Assembly (NCBI GenBank): GCA_913057175.1
Contig: CAJXNP010000009.1
Coordinates: 124,001 to 188,000, forward strand
Reading direction: 5' to 3'
DNA length: 64,000 nt
From: an uncultured Cytophagales bacterium
Lineage (GTDB): Bacteria > Bacteroidota > Bacteroidia > Cytophagales > Cyclobacteriaceae
Shown here: one piece after another, positions 36,775 through 46,767 of the stretch
Numbering within the stretch: position 1 is the first letter of the stretch
How the letters are laid out: every line of letters starts with the position of its first letter
Translations under genes and position numbers: made by a program
Notes under the pieces: model-generated
Told to the model about the DNA's origin: nothing
The model's input: the letters and a program-made list of their open reading frames with translations, nothing else
The model's database searches: none

Positions 36775-39012
36775 ATGGAGAAAACACTTGACAGATCTAT
36801 AAGTAAAATTCAATCATTCACATTCTGTTTAGTTGTGTTCATGTTGGGTTTTGCTATCGACTTATCAGCCCAACAGTCCGATGATGAACCACTTTACCTC
36901 GATCCGACACAACCTGTGGAAAAACGGGTGAATGATCTTATCTCGAGGCTTACAATTACAGAAAAGGCCATCGTTCTGGATCGTACACAACCATTACCGA
37001 GGCTGAACATTGAAGCTAACTTAAAGTGGACCCAAGGTCTTCATGGTGTTCAATGGGACAGGCCAACAACCATGTTCCCTCAGGCAATTGCCCTGGGCGC
37101 TACCTGGGATCCAGCCTTAATTCATGATGTTGCCACGGTGGTTTCTGACGAAGCCCGGGCAATCTGGAATGAATGGCACAACAACCCGGATTTTACAGGA
37201 AACAAGCTTGGATTAACCTATCGCACACCGGTTATTAACATCAGCCGAAACCCGTTTTGGGGTCGTATTCATGAAATATACAGCGAGGATCCATATCATA
37301 CAGGGCGAATTGGTGTGGCGTTTGTCAAAGGTCTTCAGGGTGATGATCCGAAGTACCTGAAAGTCGTATCAACTGTGAAGCATTTTGTTGTGAACAACAT
37401 TGAAAATATCCCCGAAGACAGGCACATTCATGATGCAAAAGTAAGTGAACGGTGGCTGTTTGAATACTGGTTGCCACACTGGAAAGACTGTTTCATTGAA
37501 GGAGGGGCTACATCAGTCATGGCTTCATATAATGCCATAAATGGGGTAGATAATGTCAGGAACGGGTATTTATTAAATGACATACTAAGAGATAAGTGGG
37601 GGTTTAAAGGGTTTGTTGTAAATGATGCGAGTGGCGTACAGGGTATGTATGAAAAGTACAAGGGAGAAATGCCTTGGGAGCAAGCGGTAGCCCAATCATT
37701 AATTGGCGGAACTGATGTAGCTGATTCACCGTACGGGCAATACATTCCTGTTGCGGTAGGGATGGGGATCCTTCCTGAAGAAGTTGTGGATCAAGCCCTT
37801 TACAGGGTTTTGCAGGCCCGCTTTAGACTGGGAGAATTTGATCCGCCAGAAATGGTTCCCTACAGTACAATACCTTTCAGTGTTGTACGTCATCCTGATC
37901 ACAGGGCTCTATCCCTTGAAGTTGCTCAAAAATCAATTGTCCTCCTGAAAAATGAAGATAATTTCCTTCCACTCGATAAAAACAATATTAAAACAATAGC
38001 TGTAATTGGGCCACATGCAAATATCTTTCATGCCGGAGGATATAGTGGTGTGGCTGCTTATCCGGTAACTCCTTTACAGGGAATTCATAATCGGGCAAAA
38101 TACGGAACAGAAATACTGTATGCTCCGGGATCTGTCATACCAGATCTTCGACCTCCCAGGCCATGGCGAAAACCACTACCTGCTGCACCTTTCGATCACG
38201 AAATGGAGCTAAAAAAAGCAGTGGAGATAGCTAAAAAAGCTGATGTGGTTATCATGTATGTGGGTACGACTTCCGGTACTGAATCTGAAGGATATGATCG
38301 TACAACCCTTGCTTTGCCGGGTAACCAGCAGGAGCTTGTCGAAGCAGTTATGGCTGTAAATCCAAAAACAGTTGTTGTTGAGATGAATGCCGGGCCACTC
38401 GCTGTACCATGGATAAAAGAGCATGTTCCCGCTATCGTAGAAGCATGGTGGCCGGGAGAGGAGGGTGGCAATGCAATTGCCGACATATTGTTTGGTAATG
38501 TAAATCCAGGAGCGAAAATGCCATTAACCGTATATGCCTCTGACGATCAGGTGCCTCCCCGGGATGAATATGATATTTCCAAAGGGTTCACATATATGTA
38601 CATAAAAGGTGATCCACTTTTCGCTTTCGGTCATGGGCTGAGCTATACGGAATTCGAATATTCAAACATGAATATTTCTTCCGAAACGATAACCGAAAAT
38701 GGCCAGGTGAGTGTAAGTGTAAATGTTAAGAATACCGGGGCAAGAGAGGGCGATGAGGTTGTGCAGCTTTATGTTCGTGATGTGGAGTGCAGCGTAGTAC
38801 GACCCACCAAAGAACTTCGGGGTTTTGAAAGAATAAGCCTGGAACCGGGTGAGACAAAGACGGTTACGTTGATTTTACCTGGAGAAAAGTTGTCTTTCTA
38901 TGATGAAAAAACGCATCAGTTTGTCGTCGAACCAGGTATGTTTGAAATTATGATTGGCAGCTCCTCAGAAGATATCCGGTTGACGGGCAATCTTGAAGTT
39001 AAGTCCAATTAA
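36775..39012 (+). CDS. Glycoside hydrolase family 3 (beta-glucosidase/beta-xylosidase type)
   Basis: 745 residues, signal peptide about 1-33 (ends LSAQQ). The N-terminal TIM barrel holds VSTVKHFVVNNIE (about 198-210) and GFVVNDASGVQG, where D284 is the predicted nucleophile. The alpha/beta sandwich domain contains IVLLKNEDNFLPL and the acid/base loop GTESEGYDRTTLALPG (about 500-515). A fibronectin type III-like domain (VSVNVKNTGAREGDEVVQLY) ends the protein. It would release terminal beta-linked glucose or xylose in the periplasm; the sugar cannot be decided from sequence. It is monocistronic, with a long 480-bp leader region and a repeat just past the stop. Confidence 0.92.
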   Translation: MEKTLDRSISKIQSFTFCLVVFMLGFAIDLSAQQSDDEPLYLDPTQPVEKRVNDLISRLTITEKAIVLDRTQPLPRLNIEANLKWTQGLHGVQWDRPTTMFPQAIALGATWDPALIHDVATVVSDEARAIWNEWHNNPDFTGNKLGLTYRTPVINISRNPFWGRIHEIYSEDPYHTGRIGVAFVKGLQGDDPKYLKVVSTVKHFVVNNIENIPEDRHIHDAKVSERWLFEYWLPHWKDCFIEGGATSVMASYNAINGVDNVRNGYLLNDILRDKWGFKGFVVNDASGVQGMYEKYKGEMPWEQAVAQSLIGGTDVADSPYGQYIPVAVGMGILPEEVVDQALYRVLQARFRLGEFDPPEMVPYSTIPFSVVRHPDHRALSLEVAQKSIVLLKNEDNFLPLDKNNIKTIAVIGPHANIFHAGGYSGVAAYPVTPLQGIHNRAKYGTEILYAPGSVIPDLRPPRPWRKPLPAAPFDHEMELKKAVEIAKKADVVIMYVGTTSGTESEGYDRTTLALPGNQQELVEAVMAVNPKTVVVEMNAGPLAVPWIKEHVPAIVEAWWPGEEGGNAIADILFGNVNPGAKMPLTVYASDDQVPPRDEYDISKGFTYMYIKGDPLFAFGHGLSYTEFEYSNMNISSETITENGQVSVSVNVKNTGAREGDEVVQLYVRDVECSVVRPTKELRGFERISLEPGETKTVTLILPGEKLSFYDEKTHQFVVEPGMFEIMIGSSSEDIRLTGNLEVKSN

Positions 39013-39025
39013 TACACATTCGGTC

Positions 39026-39099
39026 TTAATGGGGACCATACCAGCGACCCTGCGTTTTGAGAATCGTCGGGTCGCTGTCGAAGACCCCACTTAAATAAA
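39026..39099. repeat. GGGGTCT/AGACCCC family repeat
   Basis: A diverged member: left half ACCATACCAGCGACCCTGCG, right half GTCGGGTCGCTGTCGAAGACC then CCACTTAAATA. It lies 14 bp past the GH3 stop and may act as a 3' stem-loop. Confidence 0.55.
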
Positions 39100-39116
39100 A
39101 GATTGACTTTTTCTGG

Positions 39117-39160
39117 CATCTTCGTTACCGCAATCGCTCAAGCGAGGACTATCGGGCTTC
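39117..39160. repeat. Short dispersed repeat, copy 2
   Basis: Matches 23021-23060 (TTCGTTACCGCAATCGCTCA, then AGCGAGGACTATCGGGCTTCC). At both places it lies next to a GGGGTCT-family hairpin, in opposite order. Confidence 0.5.
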
Positions 39161-39302
39161 CTTCAACAGCAAACTCAGCAGTCATACGAATTATATTTAT
39201 AGGCAATATAGCTGACCTGAAGGCAAGCGGATGTTTTAAGCAAGTTTAGTCGTAGCATACACTACGACTAGTGGGTACGATTATTGAGGTATCACTTTGA
39301 CC

Positions 39303-40172
39303 TTACTTTTGGCTGGATACCATATCAAGAAAATCATAAATTCTTGGCCCTGAATCAAGTCTGGCTTGTTTATTTCCTTCAACAGTACCTCCCATCAGAT
39401 ATTCCTCGTTCAGCGAGTGCCCGGCATTTTCATAGGAAAAATGTTTATACCAATGCGGAAAGTTGTAGTCGTCTAATCTTTTAATGATCATATCACACAT
39501 TTGAGCTGACGGCCACATCGTATCTTCCTTACCTGCTAACAGTAGAATGGGTCCGTTAATATTTTCAACCTTGATGGTAGCTTTTTCAACAGCTTCAGTT
39601 TGTTTGAGCGCAAGTTTGTATACTTCCACATATTGTGAATTTACAATCTTGCCATAATCATATTCGGGAAATGGCACAAAAGGAATGGATTCACTATGAT
39701 ACGACCAGCTAGACTTACCTTGAGGACCCAAACCCTGAAAAACCACGCTGCTTGGCACTGAGGCTATGACACCCTCGATTTGCTTGTATTTAGAAGCTAA
39801 CAAAAGGGCAAGCTCTCCTCCCTTTGATCCTCCCCAAACGACGATCTTTTTGTCCTTTACTTCTGGCCGAGATTTAAAATCCTTTATTATTTCTTCAAAA
39901 TACTCCAAAGGAATCATTTCCAGGTAGTCAGGCGTGCTTTTAGTGCCGAAGTATCCAACAATGTAACATGGGTAGCCCAGCTTGGTTAAATAATCGGTAT
40001 CATAATAGCCGGGAAAACCGCCTTCAGATCCTCCCAATAGCATTATTGCCACATTTTTACCTTCAGCTTTTGATGGAAAGTATTTAGAATCGGGAATGGT
40101 GTCCTTCTGTGCTTTTACTACTACAACACAAAAAATCACAAACAAGAGCGTGCTGAAAAATTTAATTTTCAT
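39303..40172 (-). CDS. Acyl-CoA thioester hydrolase/BAAT C-terminal family alpha/beta hydrolase, exported
   Basis: 289 residues from the ATG at 40172 (a seven-codon longer start exists but breaks the signal peptide). The signal peptide ends near VVKAQ. The alpha/beta hydrolase core has LLGGSEGGF (about 45-53, oxyanion region), nucleophile elbow VWGGSKGGE with Ser116, acid AGKEDTMWPS, and His in ENAGHSLNEE. The fold family includes acyl-CoA thioesterases and bile acid-CoA:amino acid transferases, but a secreted form must use another ester or thioester substrate. It is the intact twin of the pseudogene at 24564; identity continues for about 60 bp upstream of the start and 15 bp past the stop. 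Confidence 0.85.
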   Translation of the reverse strand: MKIKFFSTLLFVIFCVVVVKAQKDTIPDSKYFPSKAEGKNVAIMLLGGSEGGFPGYYDTDYLTKLGYPCYIVGYFGTKSTPDYLEMIPLEYFEEIIKDFKSRPEVKDKKIVVWGGSKGGELALLLASKYKQIEGVIASVPSSVVFQGLGPQGKSSWSYHSESIPFVPFPEYDYGKIVNSQYVEVYKLALKQTEAVEKATIKVENINGPILLLAGKEDTMWPSAQMCDMIIKRLDDYNFPHWYKHFSYENAGHSLNEEYLMGGTVEGNKQARLDSGPRIYDFLDMVSSQK

Positions 40173-40308
40173 TTTAAGAAGTTTAATAAGCATGACGAAA
40201 ATAAATCACAAATATTACAGTAGCCTGATTTTTTAGGATTTTCGCTCCTTGTTGGGTGTTTTCACCAACAAGAACCTCAGTTTTTTAGGTCCTTTGGTCT
40301 GAGTGGGG

Positions 40309-40371
40309 TCTGCGCAAGCGACCTTGAGATTTAGGATTTGTGCGATATCTGTCGAAGAGCCCACTAAAAAA
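40309..40371. repeat. GGGGTCT family repeat, diverged
   Basis: GTGGGGTCTGCGCAAGCGACC then CTGTCGAAGAGCCCACTAAAA. It is preceded at 40241-40284 by a TTCGCTCCTTGTTGG / CCAACAAG hairpin resembling the one at 21270-21306. No gene in the 317-bp gap. Confidence 0.55.
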
Positions 40372-40489
40372 TGATGGAGTGGGGAGTAGGTGGGTAAGGT
40401 AGTTATCTGTTCAGCGGCTGTCGGGGAGCCATTAAAGATTGTTACTTAGATCATTAAAATCAAAGAAGCAATAGATATTTAAAAAGAAT

Positions 40490-43400
40490 TTACTCTTTGA
40501 CTATTTTTTCAGAAATAATCCCTTTTGTTGAAAACACCTTTAACAGATAAACACCTTTGCTGACATCTTTAAGGTCTATTCTACCTGAGTTATTTAGCTT
40601 ACCTGACTTAACTATCCGGCCAATGGCGGATAAGAGCTCGTACTCCTGTAATTGACCATTTTGTAATTTGACATTAATAAATTCATTGCTTGGATTTGGA
40701 AACACGTTAAGCCCATCTTTAAAATCTTCAATACCAAGTACCTGATGACTTCTTGCAATGTTGGATCTACTGGAAGAAACCTGACTCGTCCTGCCTCCGG
40801 AAATTGAAAAACAATCGTTAGGTGAAAACACTTCTATCTGATAAGCTATATTTTCAGATGACACATCTGTATCAGTGTAGGAAGTTAAATTACTCGCAAT
40901 TTCGGTCAATAATTCAAATTCATCACCATTGACACTTTTATAGATACGATAAGTTCCAAAATCAAAACCTTCATATCCATTCCAGATGAGGTTCCACGAA
41001 TTACCGATCCCTCGATTAATGGTTAGGTGTATTGTTTTATGAAAACTACTTAACTCGGTTTCGGTTCCACAACTATCCATGCCTGAGATTTTATACCGAT
41101 ATGATTTTTGTTCGGGTATTGATTGTTCGTCTACATAAACATTGTAATTTCCGCCTTCTACGTATTCCACCAATTCATATTCACCTGAAACATTCGTTTC
41201 ACGATATATACCAAACAGGGATAAAGATGCTAAATCATAACTCCAGATGAGCATGTTCTTATTCCTCTCTGCATCTACTGTTACCATGCAAATTTCGGGA
41301 ATTATTGGTGCTTCCGGAATATCTACATATAGGGTAGAATCACTACTGCAACCTTTATTGGTAGCTGAGAGATATATGAGTTTTTCTCCAGAAGTGTCCC
41401 AATTCAGTAAGAATGGACCAGAACCGGAACCGGAGATGATATTTGCATCTTCAAATATCCAAGAAAGCTCTGTATAATCACTTCCTGTGAAATTAATGTA
41501 ATAATCTTCATTATAGCATGCCGATCCCTCAGCTTCAAAAGTCATTGTAGGATATTTTACATACTCAACAGTTTTTTCATTTACCTCTGATGAACAGCCA
41601 TTTTCAGTCACGATTAGCCTTAAAGCTTTGGAACCAAAAGAGTCCCAAATCATTTCATATGGTCCGCTTCCAGTCCCATTAAGAATGGTGCCGCCATCAA
41701 AACCCCATATATAATTAGCTGAATCCATAGTATTTCCGGTGTATGTGACAATAGCAGATTCTCCTTCACAAATAATGGATTGTACTGTAAAGTCTGAAGA
41801 TGGTGTTTTCTTTACCTTAACCGATGCAAAACTTTTACTTGAACATCCATTCTCATCTACCTGCAAGGAAATGTTTTTATATCCCTCAATTTCCCAGAAC
41901 ACTTCAAATGGACCCTGTCCACTTCCGGAGTTGTTAGTGGCATCATCAAAATCCCAGGAAAAGGAGGCCTCTGTTGAAGCATCCCCGATATAATTTATGG
42001 ATAAAGGTTCTCCAGAGCAATTTATACTGTCTGATTCAAATAAAGATGAAGGATTGGGAATTGGCACTACATCAATTAACCGGGTAAAAACATTAAGTTC
42101 GCTTGATAAAACCCTTAATTGATAGTTTGTAAAAGATTGTAAAGTGTCTGGCAATGTAGAAGTTAGCAAATCTTCCGGATTAGAAATGCTATCCAGATTA
42201 ACTGCACTTTTAAAACTGCCGTTGATATTTGATAATTGAAGGATAAATAAATTAGACCCAGAAAATTCATAATTAGGTGTGACTTTAATGCTGATCTCAC
42301 TGTTTTCACAAACATTCTCATTAAAATTCAATTCCATATCAAATGGATAGATTGCCGGGGTAGAATACCAGCTTTCATGGCCTTCAAAAAGATCGTTTTC
42401 CCCATCTGCCAGGTCATCATAGGATTTAACGACAATCGTATCGGCAATGGTCAAACTGTTCGTTGCAAAAAAAGAATCCGTTACTGTTTCAACATACTGG
42501 TAATTTCCAGCTGATAAATTAAATACCGTATATTTTGCGAGGTCTGATTCCACATTTTCATGCCAATAAACCGTAACGCCTTCATCGGTATTTACTTTAT
42601 ATGGATTGGGAGAACGAATCGGGGCAGCCGTGTCCGGTGAATGAAGAACCGGATCAGTGGATACAGAAGATAATCCATCATTATCCGTCCAATCATATAT
42701 CTTTTCCTCCAAATCCTGTATTTCATGAAAGTAATTTTCCGTAGCATTTATGTCCGGATCGCCGGCAACATTCCCATTCTTTAGCAGATAGGTGCTTTGA
42801 CCATCAAAGATATTATTCTGAGAGAAAGAGTTTTTATACTGGTAAAATGAAATCAGACCATAAGAAGTATTATCATCAAACGTATTATTGTTGCATGTAG
42901 CTGTGACATAGGTAGAATAGCTATCTCCAAGGTATAATATGGATCCGGTGGAATTGTTTTCTATGAAATGATTTTTTTGAATCGAGACTATATTATTATA
43001 ACTCATGTTCACAAGATCCATGTAAATAGCTGCTCCATTAGCCGCTTCGTTACCAACAAACACATTATTTTCAATCACATATTCGTACGGGTTCCATCCT
43101 GCTCCAAAGTATAATCCTGCCCCGTTAGTTCCACTGTTATAGGTTACAATATTATTGGTAAAGATCAAGTCATATCCACGGTAAATATATGCGCCAGCAC
43201 CGCTAACTGAAGTATTATATGAAATTTCACAATGATCAATTTCTATTGACCCTGATCCACTGCCCCCACTTGAGTATAAGTGAATACCGCCACTATTATG
43301 GGTGATTTTTGTTGTGTTAATAATGGTCTTCCCAGGATGAATGCCATGTACATAATTAATTCCTTTACCATTATTGTTAGAAATGTCAGTATCAGTGATT

Positions 43401-44014
43401 GTAAGACGATATCGCTGCAATTTTTCAATATATATTCCATCACTCGTTGAATTATATATTTTTGTGCCATTTATGATAAGATTCTCTGTCCTTATTAATT
43501 TAATTCCATATGATGCAGAGTTTAATATTTGACAATTCGTGATATATGGAGCAGATTCTTCAATAAAAATTGTACCAGCATTATTGCTTCCTCCACCGTT
43601 TAAAATACAATAAGATAGGATTGAACCGGAAACATATTCTCCATTATTAATAAATCCATTTTTCGCAGTTGAAGTAAAATAAATGTTTCCCCAACTTCCT
43701 CCGCTTATTGCACTAAAAGTTATGTTGGCATCTTTTGTTCCCATTGCGATTAGTTCACCTTCTACCTGAATATTTGAGCCATTTAAATGAACATCTACTC
43801 CTGGTTCAATCGTTAATGATCCTCCTGTAGATATTTTAAGACTACTGGTGACAATATATGGGCTGTTGTCTATAGACCAGGTAACCGATGAAGATATGAT
43901 TCCTCCTACCTGTGTTTGTGCAAGAAGAGAGTAATTATTAATCCATAAAAAAATTATTACCGCCAAAAAGGCGATATTTTTCAATTTATTCCTGTAGGTA
44001 GGATATGATTTCAT
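40490..44014 (-). CDS. Secreted parallel beta-helix protein with PKD-like domains and T9SS sorting tail
   Basis: 1174 residues from the ATG at 44014 (a TTG at 44035 is the alternative). The signal peptide ends near YSLLAQ. Residues about 50-430 form a right-handed parallel beta-helix (repeating N-x-I/F ... G turns, e.g. NNAGTIFIEESAPYITNCQI), a fold typical of polysaccharide lyases and adhesins, but no lyase catalytic motif was found. Four or so PKD-like repeats follow (about 640-900; each has SFDWDF/WIFED..GSGSGPF). Fibronectin-like parts come next, and the last about 80 residues are a type A T9SS tail (VFPNPSNEFI ... GVYLLKVFSTKG). It is probably a surface adhesin or glycan-binding protein exported by T9SS. 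Confidence 0.85.
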   Translation of the reverse strand: MKSYPTYRNKLKNIAFLAVIIFLWINNYSLLAQTQVGGIISSSVTWSIDNSPYIVTSSLKISTGGSLTIEPGVDVHLNGSNIQVEGELIAMGTKDANITFSAISGGSWGNIYFTSTAKNGFINNGEYVSGSILSYCILNGGGSNNAGTIFIEESAPYITNCQILNSASYGIKLIRTENLIINGTKIYNSTSDGIYIEKLQRYRLTITDTDISNNNGKGINYVHGIHPGKTIINTTKITHNSGGIHLYSSGGSGSGSIEIDHCEISYNTSVSGAGAYIYRGYDLIFTNNIVTYNSGTNGAGLYFGAGWNPYEYVIENNVFVGNEAANGAAIYMDLVNMSYNNIVSIQKNHFIENNSTGSILYLGDSYSTYVTATCNNNTFDDNTSYGLISFYQYKNSFSQNNIFDGQSTYLLKNGNVAGDPDINATENYFHEIQDLEEKIYDWTDNDGLSSVSTDPVLHSPDTAAPIRSPNPYKVNTDEGVTVYWHENVESDLAKYTVFNLSAGNYQYVETVTDSFFATNSLTIADTIVVKSYDDLADGENDLFEGHESWYSTPAIYPFDMELNFNENVCENSEISIKVTPNYEFSGSNLFILQLSNINGSFKSAVNLDSISNPEDLLTSTLPDTLQSFTNYQLRVLSSELNVFTRLIDVVPIPNPSSLFESDSINCSGEPLSINYIGDASTEASFSWDFDDATNNSGSGQGPFEVFWEIEGYKNISLQVDENGCSSKSFASVKVKKTPSSDFTVQSIICEGESAIVTYTGNTMDSANYIWGFDGGTILNGTGSGPYEMIWDSFGSKALRLIVTENGCSSEVNEKTVEYVKYPTMTFEAEGSACYNEDYYINFTGSDYTELSWIFEDANIISGSGSGPFLLNWDTSGEKLIYLSATNKGCSSDSTLYVDIPEAPIIPEICMVTVDAERNKNMLIWSYDLASLSLFGIYRETNVSGEYELVEYVEGGNYNVYVDEQSIPEQKSYRYKISGMDSCGTETELSSFHKTIHLTINRGIGNSWNLIWNGYEGFDFGTYRIYKSVNGDEFELLTEIASNLTSYTDTDVSSENIAYQIEVFSPNDCFSISGGRTSQVSSSRSNIARSHQVLGIEDFKDGLNVFPNPSNEFINVKLQNGQLQEYELLSAIGRIVKSGKLNNSGRIDLKDVSKGVYLLKVFSTKGIISEKIVKE

Positions 44015-44259
44015 AAGGTGATTATTTCTTAACAAATACTAAAAAATTGATGTCGAGTGTTGTTATATTATCTATCAGATGCTTATATAACCATCAAATT
44101 CAAGGTTTAACCATTGCTAGACAGTCGTTTTAAAAATTGTTTTAATATACAAAACTCTAGTTAATACACTCTCATTTTTAATAAAAATCACCCTTCGCAT
44201 TATCAAGCAAACACAAATAAAATGAAATAAATTAGATCTGAATGGAAGAATTACCTTCC

Positions 44260-44363
44260 CATAGCGCAAGGTTAAGTGCAGCGGTCCTTTTACCAACAAA
44301 TGAACATAAGCAATATGGAGCAGCCTGTCTCGTCCCGGCAGATAGGCTTGAACCAGGTACAGA
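44260..44363 (+). repeat. RAYT-linked long REP (family 1), decayed copy G
   Basis: Retains ATAGCGCAAGGTTAAGTGCAG, CGGTCCTTTTACCAA and the GGCTTGAACCAGGTAC end but has lost the middle. It is the most distant copy, 10 kb from the RAYT gene. Confidence 0.55.
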
Positions 44364-44391
44364 GTAAATTCCTCATTACGATCTCCATTGG

Positions 44392-44586
44392 TTATCCCTT
44401 TTTCCGTTCGCAGTGAAGAGTTACTGCTCCACCACCAAAGGTTTTGGTCTTTGTGAGTTAAAGAACTATCCTGTCGTCTATATTTTCAAATAATAGCAAA
44501 CCGCCACCTGCGATAACAGGGTGAACACAAAGCTGGTATTCATCAATCAAATTAAGATTCATTAGTTGTATAATCAGGCTCTGAGT
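44392..44586 (-). pseudogene. Remnant of a dihydrofolate reductase-like (RibD C-terminal domain) gene
   Basis: A 65-codon minus-strand frame reads TQSLIIQLMNLNLIDEYQL, CVHPVIAGGGLLLFENIDDR, then IVL, a stop (TAA at 44460-44458), then LTKTKTFGGGAVTLHCERKKG and a terminal stop. This is the C-terminal portion of the RibD_C/DHFR-like family (LIDEYxLxVHPVxxGxGxxLF, LxLxxTKTFxxGAV). The N-terminal two thirds are missing and one codon is a stop, so it is a dead fragment. It sits in the 814-bp gap 44036-44849, otherwise filled with repeats. Confidence 0.75.
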
Positions 44587-44733
44587 CTAAGCAGCTTACT
44601 GAATCGCTCATGTGGCCCGGACTGCTCACTGGTATGAATGAAAATGACCAAAATGCCCTGCTTGACTATTTGGGATCAATCTAGTTTTAGGCTTACCAAA
44701 CCCCTGAATTGTGTACTGGCAAGCAATAAGTTT

Positions 44734-44809
44734 CGAGCCTTAGCAGAGTTTATGCAAGCGACCCTGAGATTTATGAATCGTGGGGTCTCTATCGAAGACA
44801 CCATTTAAA
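44734..44809. repeat. GGGGTCT family repeat
   Basis: GCCTTAGCAGAGTTTATGCAAG then CGTGGGGTCTCTATCGAAGAC, ACCATTTAAA. Near-canonical spacing of the two halves; one base of the right stem is changed (AGACACC). Confidence 0.6.
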
Positions 44810-44849
44810 AAGCGCAAATAAAGAGGGAGTGTTGGCGGCTGGTATTTCG

Positions 44850-45758
44850 TCAAGTGTCTTTTCTCTTGTTCATCGTAAAACTGAAATCTTTATTTCCAGT
44901 CAGAAGACCATTATTTTTGTCGAGAAAAAACAAAACATTGTCATCACCGGCAAGTAATAAAATCGGTTCAGCAAGGTTGTCAATTTTAATTTTATAAATG
45001 ATTGCATCCGGATTTGTTGCTGTGCCTTTCATTATCTCCCACTTTCCTGAAATATCCCGGGGTTGGTTATCTACAATACTCCGGAGGGTGCAGGTTGTAG
45101 GTTGATAAGTTATCGAATCCCTGTTGAGGGTCAGTTTCCATTTGATCTTAAAACAGGAGGGCGTGGGCCCCATTTCAGGATGTTCATTTGCGATTTCCTG
45201 ACAGGGCGTTCTTCCGTCATATACAAGCTGTAAAGATTGCGTTTCCGCAACCTTTGAGGATATCGATATTTCCTTACTAAGAATGGGTTCTTTTCTGTTT
45301 AAAGAATAGCTCCATCCTCCATTTCCTACGATCATCTGACTTTGAGATGTCAATAGGTGAAAAACATTTTCATTCAATTTTGCTATTTGGATTTCAGTAG
45401 GAAAGTCAGCGCTTTTCAGATGGTAAACTTCTTCAAAATTGCTGCCTTTTGAAACGGAAAAGGAACCTTTAAAAGTCTTTGTTTCTCCATCTCCTTTAAA
45501 GCCTAACGTATTGGGTCGGGATTCACCATAATCAATATCCAAAACAAAAGCATTTATGTCATCTAATATTAAATTCCATCGTATAAAATCAACCTTTGTC
45601 TCGGAATGAATGGTCAGCATGGTTTTGACAAGTTCGTCTCCAGGTGTACTGCCAACCAACACAATTTCAGGCTTTTGGTTGCTCGCAGAACAGGTAGCCA
45701 AAAGAAGGACACACAACAACTGTAGCATTTTCCGGAATATTGTGTTTAATGGCGCCAT
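44850..45758 (-). CDS. Lipoprotein, NlpE-like C-terminal domain
   Basis: About 302 residues from the ATG at 45758, chosen because it gives a lipoprotein signal (FRKMLQLLCVLLLATCSA, Cys at about 24); the frame runs on 51 codons upstream without signal-peptide character. The mature part has two beta-rich halves. The second (about 185-302: LQLVYDGRTPCQEIANEHPE, GKWEIMKGTATNPDAIIYKI, NLLTGNKDF-like end) resembles the small beta-barrel of NlpE/copper-resistance lipoproteins, though the CxxC metal or redox motif is not seen. The first half is unrecognised. It may be an envelope stress or binding protein. It ends next to repeats and begins 212 bp from the REP-bounded transposase unit. Confidence 0.55.
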   Translation of the reverse strand: MAPLNTIFRKMLQLLCVLLLATCSASNQKPEIVLVGSTPGDELVKTMLTIHSETKVDFIRWNLILDDINAFVLDIDYGESRPNTLGFKGDGETKTFKGSFSVSKGSNFEEVYHLKSADFPTEIQIAKLNENVFHLLTSQSQMIVGNGGWSYSLNRKEPILSKEISISSKVAETQSLQLVYDGRTPCQEIANEHPEMGPTPSCFKIKWKLTLNRDSITYQPTTCTLRSIVDNQPRDISGKWEIMKGTATNPDAIIYKIKIDNLAEPILLLAGDDNVLFFLDKNNGLLTGNKDFSFTMNKRKDT

Positions 45759-45969
45759 ATTTTCTTTACTTACGTTTGCGATATGAAATTGGCTAACTGA
45801 GAGCGGGGTTTCATCAAATTTGCCACTAATAATTATATATTCAACAGAACCGATCGTTCCTAATACCCCATCAACGAGAGCATTTAGCCTTATCGGGATC
45901 TGCGCAAACATAGGGTAGAGATACCATAATCCTTAAATTTTAAAACCAATTTCCGTATAATACTTGAAT

Positions 45970-46634
45970 CGTTCCGCCAGGAACGTCGGGTGGGTAGAAA
46001 ATGTAATCCAGATTGTCAATTTCGTTCCGTTAGGAACGATTGGTGAAATTACAGGTTAGGAGGGTTCTTTGAAGATGTACTGCTCATCATAGTCGATTTC
46101 GAATGCCTTGAGAAATGCCTTGTACTCATCAATGAATGTACGCTTTTGGTGGTGTTTTTCTTGATCTTGAATATAACGGATTACTTCTGGCAAGTTGCTT
46201 TTGGAATAAGAAAATGCGCCATAACCCTCTTGCCATGCAAACAAAGACTCCGTGAGGCGATTGCCATTGATCCATTTTGTGCTTTCGGATTTAACATTTT
46301 GCATGAGGGAAGAAATAGATTGGGAAGGCCGCATTCCTACCAATATGTGGATATGGTCAGGCATGCTGTTTATCTGTAGCATTTTATGATTGTTGTTTTG
46401 GATTATGCCTGTTATGTATTGATGCAGACGTTCCTTCCAGTTGTTACTGATTAATGACTCACGGTATTGAACAGCGAAAACGAATTGAATATGTAATTGG
46501 GTAAATGTATTGGCCATAATCGATCTTTTGACGAGGAATATAATTCATCTTTCCGAAAATCACCAAGCGTTCCTAACGGAACGTAAATCCAACATGATTC
46601 GGGTAGCTACCCACCAGACGTTCCTAGCGGAACG
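45970..46634. mobile_element. IS200-type element bounded by inverted REP palindrome pairs (full copy)
   Basis: Palindromes of the form CGTTCC-N4-GGAACG lie at 45970-45985 (loop GCCA), 46023-46038 (GTTA), 46568-46583 (TAAC) and 46619-46634 (TAGC). The two right ones are the left pair in reverse complement (GTTA to TAAC, GCCA to TGGC/TAGC), and pair spacing is 53 and 51 bp, so the transposase gene sits in a mirror-image frame. Conserved foot sequences are GGTGGGTAG after the outer and ATTGGTGA after the inner palindrome. Flanks 45907-45969 and 46635-46850 recur beside the shorter copies. Confidence 0.75.
46056..46517 (-). CDS. tnpA: IS200/IS605-type single-strand transposase (Y1, REP-associated)
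   Basis: A 153-residue transposase of PF01797. HUH motif H55-I-H57 in SMPDHIHILV; the conserved SLFAWQEGYGAFSYS (91-105); catalytic Y115 followed by Q119 in VIRYIQDQEKHH. It binds hairpins and moves single-stranded DNA through 5'-phosphotyrosine intermediates. The length is normal and no frame damage is seen, so it is probably active. Palindrome pairs flank it on both sides, and two nearby units carry the same ends without the gene, so it likely acts in trans on them. It differs from the RAYT at 33872 (Y1-x3-Q form; short). Confidence 0.9.
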   Translation of the reverse strand: MANTFTQLHIQFVFAVQYRESLISNNWKERLHQYITGIIQNNNHKMLQINSMPDHIHILVGMRPSQSISSLMQNVKSESTKWINGNRLTESLFAWQEGYGAFSYSKSNLPEVIRYIQDQEKHHQKRTFIDEYKAFLKAFEIDYDEQYIFKEPS

Positions 46635-46767
46635 ATTTGTCAGGACGTGTTAAAAACGAGGATGGAAAATCTAAAAGAATGTTTAATGGTGAAACCGCTT
46701 TTAATGCTTTTTGCATCTATGCAAAAAGCCTATCATACAAATGATACTAAGAATCAAAATCATTCTT

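Noticed and set aside
45759-45911. N-terminal 51-codon extension of the lipoprotein gene
   Set aside because: It lacks export features and the lipobox signal starts after it; the later ATG at 45758 is preferred.
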